64,000 bases of DNA, from assembly GCF_902686445.1 (NCBI RefSeq), contig NC_062213.1, forward strand, positions 142,250,491-142,314,490, in the 5' to 3' direction. The notes beneath the pieces are model-generated. The model searched no databases. It was given only the letters and a program-made list of their open reading frames with translations, and had not been told where the DNA came from. The translations under genes were made by a program, and so were the position numbers. Below are positions 34,580 through 47,977 of this stretch, one piece after another. Source of the stretch: Sciurus carolinensis (taxonomy: Eukaryota > Chordata > Mammalia > Rodentia > Sciuridae). Numbering within the stretch: the first letter of the stretch is position 1; each line of letters begins with the position of its first letter.

Positions 34580-35420
34580 ACAGGGCCATATCACAAAGTC
34601 AGAATAAGAACATGATTTTATTTCAAATATCAAGAGAAATCATTGGAAGATATTAAACAAGGGAGTGAAACTCCAAATAATACTTCCAAAATATCATTAT
34701 ACTGCCAACATGAAGAAATTATTAAGATACAAAATTGAAAACTATTTAGAAGACTATGGTAATAGTAAAAATGAGAAATGAAGGATGTTTGCTTTAGATA
34801 ATCTTAGAGTCTAAAAAAAATATAGATTTTATGTAAGTTTTAGAGATATAATCAACAAGATTTGCTAATGAATTTGATGTAGGTCATGATAGAGAGTGAA
34901 GAATAAAGAAACCAGATTTTTGACCAAGCCAACTGGACATAAAGTAACATGGTTTATTGAGGTGGAAATGAGTAAATGAAATTTGAGGCAGGAATTGGGT
35001 GGTTTCAGCACCCTAGGTTTTGCACAGTAGTTTTAGATGGTTGTTGCTCATGCATGTTAGGTTGCTAAGTAGACAAATGCACAAAAGTATCTTGAGCTCT
35101 GAAGGAAAATCAGGGCTATGGAGAGAAATAAAAGATTCATTGACATAGATGTGAATGAAGTCCCATGAGGAGAGTGTCCAGACAGTGTGGATGTAGGGTG
35201 TACACAGCCTAAGAGTCACTTCATCCCTTAAACGAAAGGTAAAGAGGACAAGCCAGCAGATGAGCTAAAGAAGAAGTTAGTGACTTAAGATGAAAACAGG
35301 GACAACATTTGTGACAGTTAAAAGAAAATGTTTTCTAGGAAGAGGTAATTTCCAAAGATTAAGTACTACTCAGAGCACAAGAAATGTGAAATCAGAGAAG
35401 TGACCTCCAGATTTAAGAGT
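34580..35420 (-). mobile_element. L2 LINE, antisense, long decayed copy
   Basis: AAATCATTGGAAGATATTAA then AACAAGGGAGTGAAAC match the antisense L2 region. ACAAGATTTGCTAATGAATT and later phrases keep the same order for over 800 bases. It is strongly diverged. Confidence 0.5.
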
Positions 35421-37849
35421 GATAAAGAAGTGTGATTTTTGACAAAAGTACTTTCTCCAATGTTGGGTCTTGAATAAAACAGGGGGTTAAGGAGAGAATG
35501 GCATGTCAGGAAGAGAAGAAAGCTATGATTAACCATTGTATTTAAGAGGTGTTGATGTGAAGAAGAATAAGAAAGTGGTAGCTAGTGGCAGGTCAATGAA
35601 ATAAAAATATTTATTTTTGTATTTCTAAGGCATGATTGTATGCTGAAGAGGGTGAGTACAGCAGTAGAAATTAGGGAAAACACTACAGAGAGTACAAAAT
35701 TGTCACAGATCAGGCATGGAGAAATAGAGAGGGGACAACTTCTATAGTACAAATAAGGAGTTTGACTTCCCACAAGAAGAATATACTTTAGTGTCGCAGG
35801 AAGAAAGAATGAACTTACAAATAAAAAATTTAACTAAAGAGAATCAACCTATGAAGATAGTTCTATAGTTGCTACTACCTAGAATCAGGAAGCTACTGGG
35901 ATCCTTACTTTATGAAGCCTGGTTCTTCCAGCATTTTCTGTGAATTAGCAAATTAGCCAAAACTTGGCAGTGAACTCCCTTGTACTTCAACTAACTGGAG
36001 TAATTTTCTTTGGCTTTTTATAGAAAACTCTAACTGATACAGTAGGTCAATAGAATGTGAAGTTATTAGTTACCATGAAAAATTGAGAAGCATTAGGTAG
36101 AAATATTCCTGTTTCTTAAAATTCCTGGTGTAGCACCTGAAAATCCTGTGGCAGATAGTATTCATCATGGCTTTAAATACTTTGGTTATATGGTTGTACA
36201 TATGGTTGTAGAGGGGTCAATACTGATATTCAGAATAAAAGAAAATAAAAGAAAGTCAGGGTCAGGCAGACAAATGTGAAGCAACAAATTAGTTATTTCT
36301 TCTATATTTCCATTATATAAGTATGAATTAGTTGCCAGCCCCTATTTGGTATCTATTGACAAGGATGAATGTTCTTTTTCAGAGAAAAACATTTTCTGCA
36401 ATTATAGTTGATGGTTTTGAAGTAGAAAAAAATGTCAGGGAGGTAGATTTTTCCAGGGCACTGGCTTTCCTACTACCTTAGTCATGGAATTGATGAATAC
36501 AAACTATGAATACAGACATGAAAAAAATATACTTTGTTTAATGAAAAACAGAGCAGCTTTGCAGGAATTAAGAATGGTTGATCATAAGACCAACTTTACT
36601 TGGTCTTCACTTTCAATCTTACCTTCACTCTCTATAAACCTAACACTCTATTTTAAAACAGAATTTGAAAAACTACAGATCTATGTAGTAAAACAATTTG
36701 TTTAACCTAATGTAAATTTGGTAATGCATGAATGAATATTTTATGTTATACTACAAATATATTCCTTGATCATTTTTAATGTAAATCACAGTTGAAAATG
36801 CTTAATAAATTGTACTATTGCTTATACAAGTCTGGTTATAATTGGAATCAGATGCATACTCAAAGCCTCAAGTTAAGTAGTACTCACCAATTCAACAAGT
36901 CATATGTATCATAACATGCTAATTGTGTGTTAATTATATTTTTTGTATTGTTTTTTTCTCTTTCTGTTAATACAGAGTAGCAACATGAATGTGCAGGTGA
37001 TAATATTGTGATATGCCTTAACTCTATGATTAATAAGGCTGATTCCAGGCAAAGGGAGCTGGCCCTTTTTCTCCCTGAGTGTTTCACTGTGTGCATGTCA
37101 AGTGATTTGCTCATTCAGAGAATTTGTTTCTCAGATAGGTAAGAGCATTTTTCAGTCAAGAATGCATGAAGTACAACCAATCAAGTAATTTTTTTTCTCC
37201 AATATATGATTAATGTATATGCACTCTAAGAGAAACATTTATCTGAGCAGGAACCCCTTACTATATAGTTACCTTTCAAAGAGACTATGAAAGTCAAAGG
37301 GGTTAAGAACTGCATTCTTAAAAAAAAATAATTAGCTATGGCATTTATTTAAAAAAGAGCTAAATCAACATGCCCAGTCTTATACACAGAACCATTCATC
37401 AGAGAACAGATGGTCCCCTAAAAGTGAAACTAAACAGTTCTCGAAACATGACAATCCATTTATCTTAATGTGAACATCCTCTAGCAGATATCAAAAAACA
37501 ACCAAGGCAGATTTATAACTTTTGGAGTGTATTATACATGCACTTGAAATCCAAGAAAGAATGTTTGCATTTAATAATATGATTCATATTTGTAAGTGGC
37601 ACATGAAAATGTATAATAAAACAGTGCTTAAATATTTTGATTATATTCAAAACTACATTAGTAGAAAGATATCATTTATCATCAATATTTCCTCAAGCTT
37701 TCTATTCTGTTATGTGACAAAATTATCTGAAATTCCCTTCTAAATATCTTTATCTGTCTAGATGTTTGAAATCTGGGTATCTTTTGTTAGACTGCATACT
37801 TTTACATTAAATTGAATAATAAATGTGTACATATTCTATTTTATCTTTC
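35421..37849. other. Unassigned AT-rich DNA
   Basis: 35960-36045, ending AACTCTAACTGATACAG, may be the end of an MLT-type LTR. Nothing else is recognised. Frames at 36484-36705 and 37522-37743 lack motifs. Confidence 0.45.
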
Positions 37850-38050
37850 TAATTCATGCATTCATTTTTCATTTATTCAGCAAGCAGTTATTGGAGGACT
37901 GCTCTAAATGCTGCCAGGAAATGGAAATAAAGAGATAAATCAATGATCTCTATTTCTGCCCTTAAGGATCTCACAGTATAAGAGGGAGAGACATGCAAAC
38001 ATATAATTATAATAAAGTGAAATGAGAGTTTAAAAAATGTAGTGAGTAGA
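37850..38050 (-). mobile_element. L2 LINE 3' end, antisense
   Basis: TTCATTTATTCAGCAAGCAG, CTGCTCTAAATGCTGCCAGG and GCCCTTAAGGATCTCACAGT are the reversed L2 terminus in correct order. Confidence 0.65.
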
Positions 38051-38689
38051 GAATCTGTTAGAAATGTTAACTCATGTTTTTCCCCTCCCTTATTCCCTGT
38101 TTCTCCTTGCTGCCTTCTTTTCTCAGTCCTCTACCCTTCTGCTCATTCTACAAACTGGTCTCTTCCTGAATTTTGAGATTTAAAGATGTACCTTCTGAAA
38201 ACAAAGACAAGAACTAAGGGCATTGACAAAAGACTGGAGAATAAGCCCAGTAAAGAAGAGCATGGCTTAGATAGAAAAGGCCTTTCTACACCAAAGCAAA
38301 GAAGAAGAAAACTGGACAGTAAATGATAAGATTAGAAGATGGCAACTATTTGCACATAGATTCTTTTCTTACTTTCATGAGGGCTGATCCAGTAGAGCAG
38401 AGGCTAAGAAATTTCTCTAGATACCTTAATAATATTTGAGAGTCAAGGGAAACCATTTTACTGTACACCTACCTTCCCCTGGTAGAACCCTAGGCATATG
38501 TGTCTTCCCCAGGTAAATCAAGATAGTTTATTTTAATAGGCAGGTTGTCTTATTCTTATAAATTTCCTAGTATAGATCTCTGATACTATAATGATAGGCA
38601 TTCCTTCATCCATTCATTCATTTTTGCATTCATCCAATGACTGTTCTAGTAACTCTTCTTTGATATTAGGACACAGGCATTATAGCAGA
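38051..38689. other. Unassigned DNA with a small L2 trace
   Basis: 38600-38660 (CATCCATTCATTCATTTTTG) resembles a reversed L2 end. The rest is not recognised. Confidence 0.45.
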
Positions 38690-39256
38690 CGAATCTAAGG
38701 TAGCACCCAAAAGTCCTTATGTAATTTCTTCCCCCTTGAATGTAAGGAAATTCTGTGAATATGATAACTTATCACTCATTCAACTATGTTACTTTATACT
38801 TTAAAAGGCAGATTATCTGATTGGGACTAACCTAATTATACAAACAAGTTTCAAAAGATACTTTTATACAGCTGGTAGTGGGAGCAGAAGATAGATTTTA
38901 AAGCATGACAAGAATTTGACATTCCTTTGCTGGCTTGAATATGGAGGCAGTCACAGGGCAAACAATGGACAATTCCTAGAACCTGAGAGTGACTTACACT
39001 GAAAGACGACAAGGAAATGGGGACCTCAATCTCACAACAGCAGACAAATGAATTTGGCAACAATGGGGACAAGTTTGGAAGCATTTTCCCCCAGAACCTT
39101 CAGATAAGAGCAAGCCCTCTGACATCTTGATATTGACTTTATAAGATCATAAGCAGGGATCCTGTTCATGTTCACCCAGACTTCTGACTTACAGAACTGT
39201 GACATAATAAATGTGTTGTTTTAAGTCAGTAGAGTTATAGGAATTGTAATAGATAA
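38690..39256 (+). repeat. MLT1-type MaLR LTR
   Basis: GTGAATATGATAACTTATCA, GATTATCTGATTGGGACTAA, CCCAGAACCTTCAGATAAGA, CTTGATATTGACTTTATAAG and AGAACTGTGACATAATAAAT run in the order of a sense MLT1 LTR of about 560 bp. Confidence 0.78.
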
Positions 39257-39400
39257 CAAATACATTATTAATATATAATTATAATACATATAACAATTGT
39301 AATATGTAACATATAATTGTATATATATAATTGTAATATATAATATATAATTGTAATAGATAACAAATATATATCTATTAGCAATAGATAACAAATACAT
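39244..39400 (+). repeat. AT-rich array with three copies of a 15-mer
   Basis: AATAGATAACAAATA occurs exactly at 39248-39262, 39355-39369 and 39383-39397, separated by TAATATATAATTGTA-type units. The first copy coincides with the MLT1 3' end, so the array probably grew from the LTR terminus. Confidence 0.85.
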
Positions 39401-39419
39401 CAATGAAGGAGAAACAACC

Positions 39420-39960
39420 AAAAAAAAAAAAAAAACCCTATCTTATAGAGCTTAAAATCTCATGGGAAGAGATAGATAATAAATCATAGTAGTCATTTTT
39501 TACCATTGAAAATCAAAATATGTTTTATTGTAAGTGGATTTGGAAGTAGGTGGAGGCTTGGAGAAGTGATAAGCAGACCACGTTGAGGTGATTTAACTAA
39601 AATTTTTAGGAGGATAGAAAGTTAACCATGCAGATATCTGGGGCATGTGAGATCTGGGAATAGAAAAAATTAAGTAAAGAGCTCTAAAATGGAACATGTT
39701 TGAAGTATAACAAGGAGGTCAGTGTGACTAGAGCACTGTGGACAAGGAGGAAATTAGGAGATGAAATGAGAGAGGGAACAGAAGATTAGGTATACACTGC
39801 TTTATTGACCATTGTCTGAGTTCTGGCTTTGCCTCTCAGTGAAAAGAGAATCTAACTAAGGTTCTGGGCAAAGGTGTGACATCGCGTGACTTTTCTATTC
39901 AAAGGGGTCATTCCAGCTGCTAGGAAACAAGAGAATGAGTATGATAGAAACACTGAAGAG
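39420..39960 (-). mobile_element. L2 LINE, antisense
   Basis: After a 17-base A run, TATAGAGCTTAAAATCTCAT begins the antisense L2 order. It continues with AAGGAGGTCAGTGTGACTAG and GGGGTCATTCCAGCTGCTAG. Confidence 0.6.
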
Positions 39961-41636
39961 AAAACTGTTAGATCTGACAGTGTCTTACACACAGGAGGAA
40001 GATAAAACTCACAAGAAACCCATAAATACATGCAGCGAAGGGCCAAACAAGATTATAAAGATCTCAGAAAAATGCCTTTGAGGACAGATGTTCACTAGAA
40101 TGTAAGCTACTTTAGAGCCATATTTAGTTGTCATTTTTCTTTTGTTTTTGACCTATTTTCTTAAGTGGAATGGAGTTCCACTCAATTAACTAATATTTGT
40201 ATAAACTAAGCCATACAGGAAATGCATCACTGAAAATCGTTCATATGACCAACTTTGTCTTCCAAACTTGGAAAACATGGGGTGTGTGGAAACTGACTGA
40301 ACATTTATCTTGCCCACATTGACATAAATATATTTTCTAAATCTGTCCACTTTTAAAAGATTATTTTCCCAACGTTGTTGGAACAAGTAGACTTCATTCT
40401 CTTCAGGGCTAGGACAATGTCTTATGATTATAGTATAAGAGTAAGAAGCCCACAGACTTCTTGATACATTGTAGACACTCAAAAAGTTACTTAGGGTGTG
40501 TGTGGGTGTATACATGAATAGAAAGTGAATTGTCAAGAAGTCCATAAAGTCATTTGTTTTGTATCCTTCAAGAGAATCTCAGCTACTACTGGGGAGCAAT
40601 ATGCTTAAGAAACCCCTCTTAGCACACAACTGCTAGCACTATGATGTAATGGAAAGAAGGGGAAATAAAAGCAATCCCTGCAACTGCAGGGATTTTGTTC
40701 TTTTCCATCACAGATATAATCTCAGTGCCAGAAATACTATTTGGCACAAAAGATATGCTCAGAGAGTAGGAGAGAGAAATTAGTTGATTGCAAAGAAGAA
40801 GAAAAACTGAGTTATGGTTCTACTCACTATCATTTAAGAAACTGTATTTTTAGACTAGTAGTCAGACACTAAAGTGCTTGGTTAGTTGGTTTTTAAGGCT
40901 TGTTCCAAACCCAGGGAAGGAAGAAAATTATACTAAGCTCTTAAATAAATAGGTTCATTATATTCAACTTGTAGAATTTGCTAATATGTCACAGGTTAGT
41001 TCATTTTCTCTCAATTCTTCTTAGCAGTACTCAATATTATAGATATTTTTGATATAAAATAATTGAGATTGATGGATAGAGAAGGCAAATAGAGGTATGG
41101 AAAACTCACGGTGTTAAGCATCTGTACATGAAGGTTATTATTTTAAGAAATGCACTGATTAAAGGAAAGATGGGAAAACTTAGCTAAATTTTATGTTACC
41201 AAGTAACTGTGAAATATTACACATGCTGTTAATCTCTTTGACTTGATCCTTGTGTACCCCTAGTCTTATACTTATATCCTTTTACTTCTCATAGGAGTTG
41301 GAAAGCCACCAGCAAGCCAAATAGTTATTCTTTGAGGTTTACCTATTCTGTATGTGTCTTCATCTGCTATCTCTGAAAATCCACTTCATCCTTCTGCATG
41401 ATAAATAAATGCCTTTTCCTTCTTCACATATGTGGGAGAGGATTTCCCCATACTTTTCCAGAACATACCACCTAAATTTTAAAAATATGCCAGATTGAAT
41501 TAGAACGTAAATCCTAATTCCAAGTTCCTTTAAAGAGAAACTCAGTGGTTGAGCCTGGGTAAAGCCTTGAATCTTAATCTAATCATAAGGCCAGAGGCAT
41601 GATTCCTCAGGAAAAGGCAGCAAATTAAGTGTGTAC
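39961..41636. other. Unassigned AT-rich DNA
   Basis: No repeat or exon is recognised. The 119-codon antisense frame at 40186-40545 has no motif and normal intergenic composition. Confidence 0.5.
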
Positions 41637-41735
41637 CCCCACCTTCTCCTTTATTTTGCAGTGCTCAGGACCACACCCAGGGTCCTGCTAATGCTGTGTA
41701 GGCACTCTACCGCTGAGCTACATCTCCAGCCCTGT
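41637..41735 (-). mobile_element. Monomeric ID-type SINE
   Basis: ACACCCAGGGTCCTGCTAAT, GTAGGCACTCTACCGCTGAG and CTACATCTCCAGCC are the reversed ID body, fairly well preserved. Confidence 0.88.
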
Positions 41736-42844
41736 GTGTACATTCCTACTGAGAAATGTCTGCTACAGAATTCATTTGTTATTGGAGGAACTTGTCAAAA
41801 TGTTCCTTATTTTGTTATCTTCCAAGCCAAGTTCACTGCCTGATAAATGTTTGGTGAATGGAGAGTAAATGAATGAGTATGATTCAGATCAACCACGCCG
41901 ATTGCTAGCAGCTAGAAATAACTTTCATCATTTTGGGTAAAGACATAAAATTTTCTTGTCTAAGAGACAAGAAGTCAAACCCAGACAGCACAGAACTGAA
42001 AGAAGGGATTTTCCAGAGGCAAATTCATCACTAGCAGCTCTCAAGAGGTGACCTATAAAACACAGTCATCCTAGAAGTAATGTCATCTCATGCAAATCAC
42101 AGCTCTCTCTCTGTGCTCATAGTACTTTTTTTTAATTATAGAAAAATAATTTTAAATGATGAACTATCTGCAATTCTTTTTTAAAAACATTCTATCAGTT
42201 AAAAATCTCTGTGCTATCTCAATAAGAACTACAAAATGAAATATTTAACTAAGTGGATAAATGTGACAATTAATAAATGATGAACTCTGTTTTGATTCTG
42301 CAGTTTTGCTTCTTCACTTTCTTCCATGAGCGGAATAAAGATCTGATTTATCTGAGGAAGGAAACCTAATCACCTTGACTAGGAGGAGGATTCATTCCAA
42401 GATAAAGACATTCAGGCTCACTCATCATATGTCAGAAAAATCACCTCATGGATGAGCATAACATAGCTAGTATATCAGAGAGTGATAGGATTGGGAGATG
42501 GAGAGGCTTAGCTTATGTCAGAACAGTCCTGGATGGTGCAAGATAACAAAGCAGACATCATTACAGTGTGTTCAGACCTTCCATTTCCAGTGGGGATAAT
42601 AATTGGAGGGTTAATCCTTCAGACGTTTGAAAATGATTCCACACTTGCTGAGATATCATAGTAATATCTTATCCTGAATCTCCATTCTAGCATACATAAT
42701 TATATTAGGAAACTACTGAGAAAAAGTAGAGTGATATTATTCGCTTACATCCCTGATTTTTATTTTGACTTTTTATTTTAAATAGTCTTGATTTGAGTTA
42801 CAATTTCAGTATCTGTACAAAGAATTCTTACCTTGAATAATATT
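41736..42844. other. Unassigned DNA with a short L2 end
   Basis: 41838-41880 (TGATAAATGTTTGGTGAATG) resembles an L2 terminus. Nothing else is recognised. Confidence 0.45.
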
Positions 42845-43600
42845 CCCAACATATTAAGATTTTACCATATTTTCTCTGATACCCCATCAATCCAAAATAT
42901 GTTGATATTTGCTCCAATACAACAGCAACAACCACATGCTCCTAGGTAACAATCCAACCACCAAAACTAATAAAAAAAAATTAGGCCTTATATATCATTA
43001 TCACCACGTCCTCAAATTCTGTTTAGACTTCATCAGTTATTCTAGTTATGTGCTTTATACTAAAAAAATACAGTTCACAACTGTATATTTCATTCAGTTG
43101 ACCTATCTCTTTATCATCTTTCAATATGGAAGAGTTCTTTGACTTTTTGTTCACATTGCAGACCTTGACATTTGTGAAGAAAGTGGTTTTGTGGGTTTTG
43201 TCTGATATTTTCTCACACATAATTAGATTTAGGTAAGCATCATTATCAGAAATGATCCCAGAAGGAGCTCTGTGTTGTTCTGTATATGTCATATTAGGGG
43301 ACAGACACATGATGTTACTTTGTGCTATGAATGGTGATAGTAACTTGGATCTCCTGGTTAGGAAAGTGGTGGTGTCTGAGATGCCTTTTCACCTGTAAAA
43401 GCTATATTTTCTACTTTGTAATAATTAAGTACTTTGTTAATGCTATGCAATTGCATTGTCACTCCTCAAATTTCATCCCCTAGTCTTATTATCCACTGAT
43501 ACTTCTTATCTGAAAATATTATTACCAGAACTTTTTGAACAAACCTATATAGTTTCCTTATCATTCACCTTTTTATTTAAACAATATTTATCAGTACTTG
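42845..43600 (-). mobile_element. Ancient L1M LINE fragment, probably antisense
   Basis: GGTTTTGTCTGATATTTTCT, CACATGATGTTACTTTGTGC, CTTTGTAATAATTAAGTACT and CCCCTAGTCTTATTATCCAC occur in the order of an old L1M element. Strand is judged from the T-rich composition. Confidence 0.55.
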
Positions 43601-44339
43601 TCTTTCAAGTTCTAAGCAAAATTCTAGGCATATTATACTAGGGAAATAGCCCCTGTTAAGCATTATAGGAATATGAGATTTATTACTGGAAATATACCTT
43701 AAATGTAATCATATGGAAGTGAAATTGGGATGAAGGTAATGGAAGAATCAGAGAAAATGTCAACAACCCCTTTGCTTGTAGATTCAGGGCAGGAGTCAAT
43801 GTAGAGCTTCCAAGTAAATCCCATAAGCAGAGCTACTGAAGTAGTACCACAAAAGGGGAATCTTCTGGAGAAACCTGCGGAACAGTTCTGGGAACCTACT
43901 TTATCTGTGTAGCCATTGCCTGTGTGGTTCCCAGTCACAGACACATAGGCATAACACAATCCAGTAGAAATATCTCAGGTGTGTGTATGTGGGCGGGGAG
44001 GAATGCTTAGTTTTTGCTTCCTGTAAGTTTTAAACTGATTGGTGAAAAAAAGTAATGAAAAATTAGTGACAAAGTTGCAGCTCTGTGAAGTGTTTGACAG
44101 AGTCACATGGTACTCTATGGGTGAAAGAGAGTAAAAATGCAACCTCCCCAGAGCTGTGGTACTTGAGTGAAAATTCATTGGAAAAGGCCTCAATGGTATC
44201 TCTAGCCTCACATTTCGCCTCACTGTGAACTTGTCATTTCTCTATCAAAAGATAGAGACTATAGTTCTCCCCTTGGGTTTGAGCTGACTTTACTGACTCA
44301 TTTATTGTATAATGAGGCATATTATATGCTGCATAATTT
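43601..44339. other. Unassigned DNA
   Basis: An antisense frame at 43699-43959 (86 codons) looks less like AT-rich noise than most, but I recognise no domain and no flanking splice or start context. Confidence 0.4.
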
Positions 44340-45237
44340 CTAAGGTTAGGTCAAAAGAAACCTTGAACTTTCTGCTTTGCTCTCCTGAAATGTTTGCCCT
44401 CCAGATGTTTCCTTTTGGGATGTGAGCCATCAAATGGAGTTGCTGTCTGACAGTGCCAACTGACTCCAGGCTTCAAATCATACCTGTTCATGTGAGTCAG
44501 GAAGCCATCCTGGACCTGGACCATCCAGTCCATTGTTTTACCCCTAGCAACTCAAATCGCCCTGTTACTTGAGTCACCCTCTTTTCTCACCATTTGAGTG
44601 TTTCAAGTTGTTCTGCCAGACATTTTGAGAATTCAAACACCAGTTCTACTCTTTCCCATCTGAAGTCCTGATCGTGGAGGACAGCACCATGTCCTGAAAT
44701 ATACCTCCACCTTCCTAAGAACCTAGCCAAGTTAAGAAACCATAAAAGTGAGTTTTGACCTGAAAGTCCTGATAAATTTCACCTTAAAGACCACTAGCTC
44801 TTTCCCAAATGTTCTGGGAATTGGAGCAAGTTAGTGTTATCTGTAGAAAGTTGCTTTCTTGGATGCATGCCAAAATCTTTGCAAGGTAAGCTAATGATAT
44901 TACTTTGTCTACAACTTAACTTTACAAGACTCTCTCCTCTGATGACTGGTGCAGAGCAGAGCTCTGCAGAGAAGGTAAGTGCTTGTTCAGCTGGACGCCA
45001 CTGAATGAAGCATCATGAGGAATGGAGATACTACTTTCTGGCAAGGTTCCAGAGCCCCTGTGAGAAACAGAAGTGCTACCTGTGTAGTCTATTGCCACTG
45101 AACCTTCCCCAAAGCATTTTAAAATATATCTTTTGCCTCACATCTCATCTTTGGGTGTCTTCTTTGATCTCCTAGTAACTGATCCAACTGCACTGGCACA
45201 ACTGGGTTGTAGACAGTACACTGGTCCAGAGAATTTG
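44340..45237 (+). other. Possible decayed ERV LTR
   Basis: The stretch is less AT-rich than its surroundings. It ends with a U5-like run (GGGTGTCTTCTTTGATCTCC, then CACTGGCACAACTGGG), which resembles the right end of an ERV1-type LTR. No clear polyadenylation signal, target duplication or internal region is seen. Confidence 0.35.
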
Positions 45238-45351
45238 TAAGCATCAAAATTTAAAAAAAAACAAAACAAAACATTTCATTGTACTAAGTTTTGAAATGTT
45301 TTGTAATGTAGTCACAATATTTGGAATAATTTATGAGATAATGTCATTAGA

Positions 45352-45789
45352 TGTTTTAGCCAGCTTTTTCCATTCTGAGACCAAAAGACCTGACAAGAAC
45401 AATTAGTGGAGGAAATGCTTCTTTTGGGGCTCAAACTTTCAGAGGTTTCAGTCCGTAGATGGCCAATTTCATACTTTGGGGCTTGTGGTAAGACAAAACA
45501 TCATAGTGGGAGTGTGTGGAGAAGGAAAGGAGCTAGAAACATGGCACCAGGAAGCAGAGTGAGAATCTAAGCTCTGCTCACAAAATATATATCCCAAAGG
45601 CATGACCCCAGTGACCCACCTCCTCCAATCACACCCTACCTGCCTAAAGTTACCACACAGTTAAACGTTATTGGGATTAAGGTGTTGATTAGGTTAAGGA
45701 TCTGGTAACCCAATCATTTCACCTCTAAACTCTCTTTCATTGTCTCATATGTGGTCTTTTGGTGGACACCTAATATTGAAACTGTAACA
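45352..45789 (-). repeat. Solo MaLR LTR, antisense
   Basis: The minus strand starts TGTTACAGTTTCAATATTAG (45789) and ends GCTAAAACA (45352). Reversed landmarks include CCCAATCATTTCACCTCTAA and GCATGACCCCAGTGACCC, the same family as 7630 and 61778. The flanks TTAGA and CTAGC agree at three of five positions. Confidence 0.88.
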
Positions 45790-47339
45790 CTAGCCTAGCT
45801 TACGTGTATGTCATCTTCTACATGATTGACTTTAGTGGAGACAAAGGGAAAGAGAGGTTCCTGAAAGATATTTATGGGTTAAAATATATTTAAAATAATT
45901 GTTTTCTAACTAATGGGTAGTAAAGCAGATGAAAATATCAAGGTTTCTAATTGTCAAAATTCTTGGGGTACTATTTATCACATCAACTTCTCTTTCCTTT
46001 GTGGACCCTCAAAAGATTATAATTCAATTTCTTGCTAGTTAGGTAGTACTACTTGCCTAGTTCTGGCAAATGAGTTGTGAGTATTAAATAATTATGATTA
46101 AGGTAATGAAAAGACTCTGCATGTCTCTCCTATCCTTTTCTTCCTTTTTGGTGCTGAGAATGAAAGCGAGTTGTATTACTGAGTCATGACATGAATAACA
46201 ACTGCCTTAGAGAGTCACTCAACATACAGAGCACTTTGTATGAACAAGAAATTAACTTTATGCATTAAGCCACTGAGTTTTGGGGGTGTTTGTCACCATA
46301 GATTAGTCTTGTTTGTCCTGACTTATCATACAGGGAATGCTGAAGGAGGACTTTGTTTCTGTAGTAAGTTGGTTAGAATCATGTTTTTTGGTTTTCATTT
46401 CTTAATTACATGGAAATTGACTCCATTGTGAGGCCTCTTATGAATTTCCTTGCAACTATTTTAATTCACTTTATTCTTTACATATTTCTTTCACAATATT
46501 TATTTAAAATCACTTAACAGAATCAAAACATAACCTTGGCATAATTTAGGTGATGTGGATATGAGGCAGATATAAATATAGATAGAGGTAAAGATATAGG
46601 TAGACAAGTCTTCGCTTGAAAAAGCATAAAATTTAGTAGAGTTCATTATGCATAAATATAATAACCATATTTCAAGGTAAAAAAATAAGTGCTACAAATG
46701 CTTTATAAATATAGTGGCATGTTTGTACAAGGAAGTCTAGCAGCCTGGGAGTATGATTGCCTAGAAACAACACGCAAAATAATGAAGCAAAACTGGAACA
46801 ATAGAAAATAATTGGACACGAGGAGGATCTTTCACACAGTTATGGCATGAGCATTGTGCAGGATGTTTACTGGAATATAGGGGTAACAGAAAGTCATTCA
46901 GTTGGCTAAAACTGAAAGAACAGAATGCATAGTAGAGAATAAGGTAAAAAAAATTTGTTGTGTATCATTTTGGTTAAAGATCAAAAACATAGATTGAAAT
47001 TTTATTTTGTGATACAGGAGAACTATGAATATATTTGAGCAAGGGAATGATTGCAGAAAGATTGTATATGAGAAAGGAGAATGGAAAAACAATTATACTC
47101 TAGCAGTCTTCAAAGCAAGAAGAATTTAAGACCTGACAAAATGGAAGGCATGTAAATTGAGAAAAGGAGACATAGGCAAACATTCTTAACTAATAACAAA
47201 TTAGATAAAAATAACTAAAATGTTTACAAACCTTCATTATGTGTTACAAAGCAGTTTTTTCAGTGTCTTTTCTGTTTCCTGTTGTTTTATGTTCTATCAT
47301 CTAGCTTTTATTCAGAGAGACAGAGCCTAAAGAATATAA
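45790..47339. other. Mostly unassigned; possible antisense L2 at 46560-47100
   Basis: 46960-47050 (AATTTTATTTTGTGATACAG, then GAGCAAGGGAATGATTGCAG) resembles the antisense L2 region. 46140-46195 may be an ID scrap. The rest is AT-rich and unidentified. Confidence 0.4.
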
Positions 47340-47850
47340 AGATAAACAGACTAATTGAGAGATGAAAGGGAATTTATTAGGGAAATAGATTCTTGCAATT
47401 GTGGAGACAGAGAAGTGTCATGGAAAGTTAATAGTGAGGCTCAGTCTAAGTTTAAACCCTCAGAACCCAGGAAGACATTTCTGTAACTCTCAGTCCAGGG
47501 CAAAAGTTCCTTCATCTCAGGAAGTCACTGGTGCAAGTCTCAGAGTTTGAAAGTTGGAGAACCTACAGTTCTGATGTTCAAGAACAGGAAAAGAAGGATA
47601 TACATACTTCAAAAAAGAGAAAGAGTATATTTGCCTTTCCTCTAAATTTGCTCCATACTGATCTCCATCAAGAGTATAGTATAGATCAACAATGCATGAG
47701 GGAAGATTTTCCAAACTTAGCTCCCAGAATTACAGAGCAATGTTCTCTAGGAAAAACATCACAGATTCATCTGGACATAATGTCTTACCAACTTTTAAAA
47801 CAACCCATAATCTAGTCAAGTTGACCCCTAAAATTAGCCATTAAAAATTT
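47340..47850 (-). repeat. MLT2-like ERVL LTR, antisense
   Basis: GGAATTTATTAGGGAAATAG, TTGCAATTGTGGAGACAGAG and AGTCAAGTTGACCCCTAAAA (with ATTAGCCATT) are the reversed landmarks of an ERVL-type LTR. Confidence 0.65.
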
Positions 47851-47977
47851 ATTTAACCTTCAAAATACCTTAGAAGGTGACTTTATGTAGCATAGAAGGA
47901 AGGAAAGACCAAGAGATAAATTAAAACTTGACCTTGAGTGAATGGAAGAATTGTACATCATAAACAAAAAGAGGAGG

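Noticed and set aside
40186..40545. 119-codon antisense frame
   Set aside because: No motif, no supporting context, and its length is plausible by chance in 64 kb.
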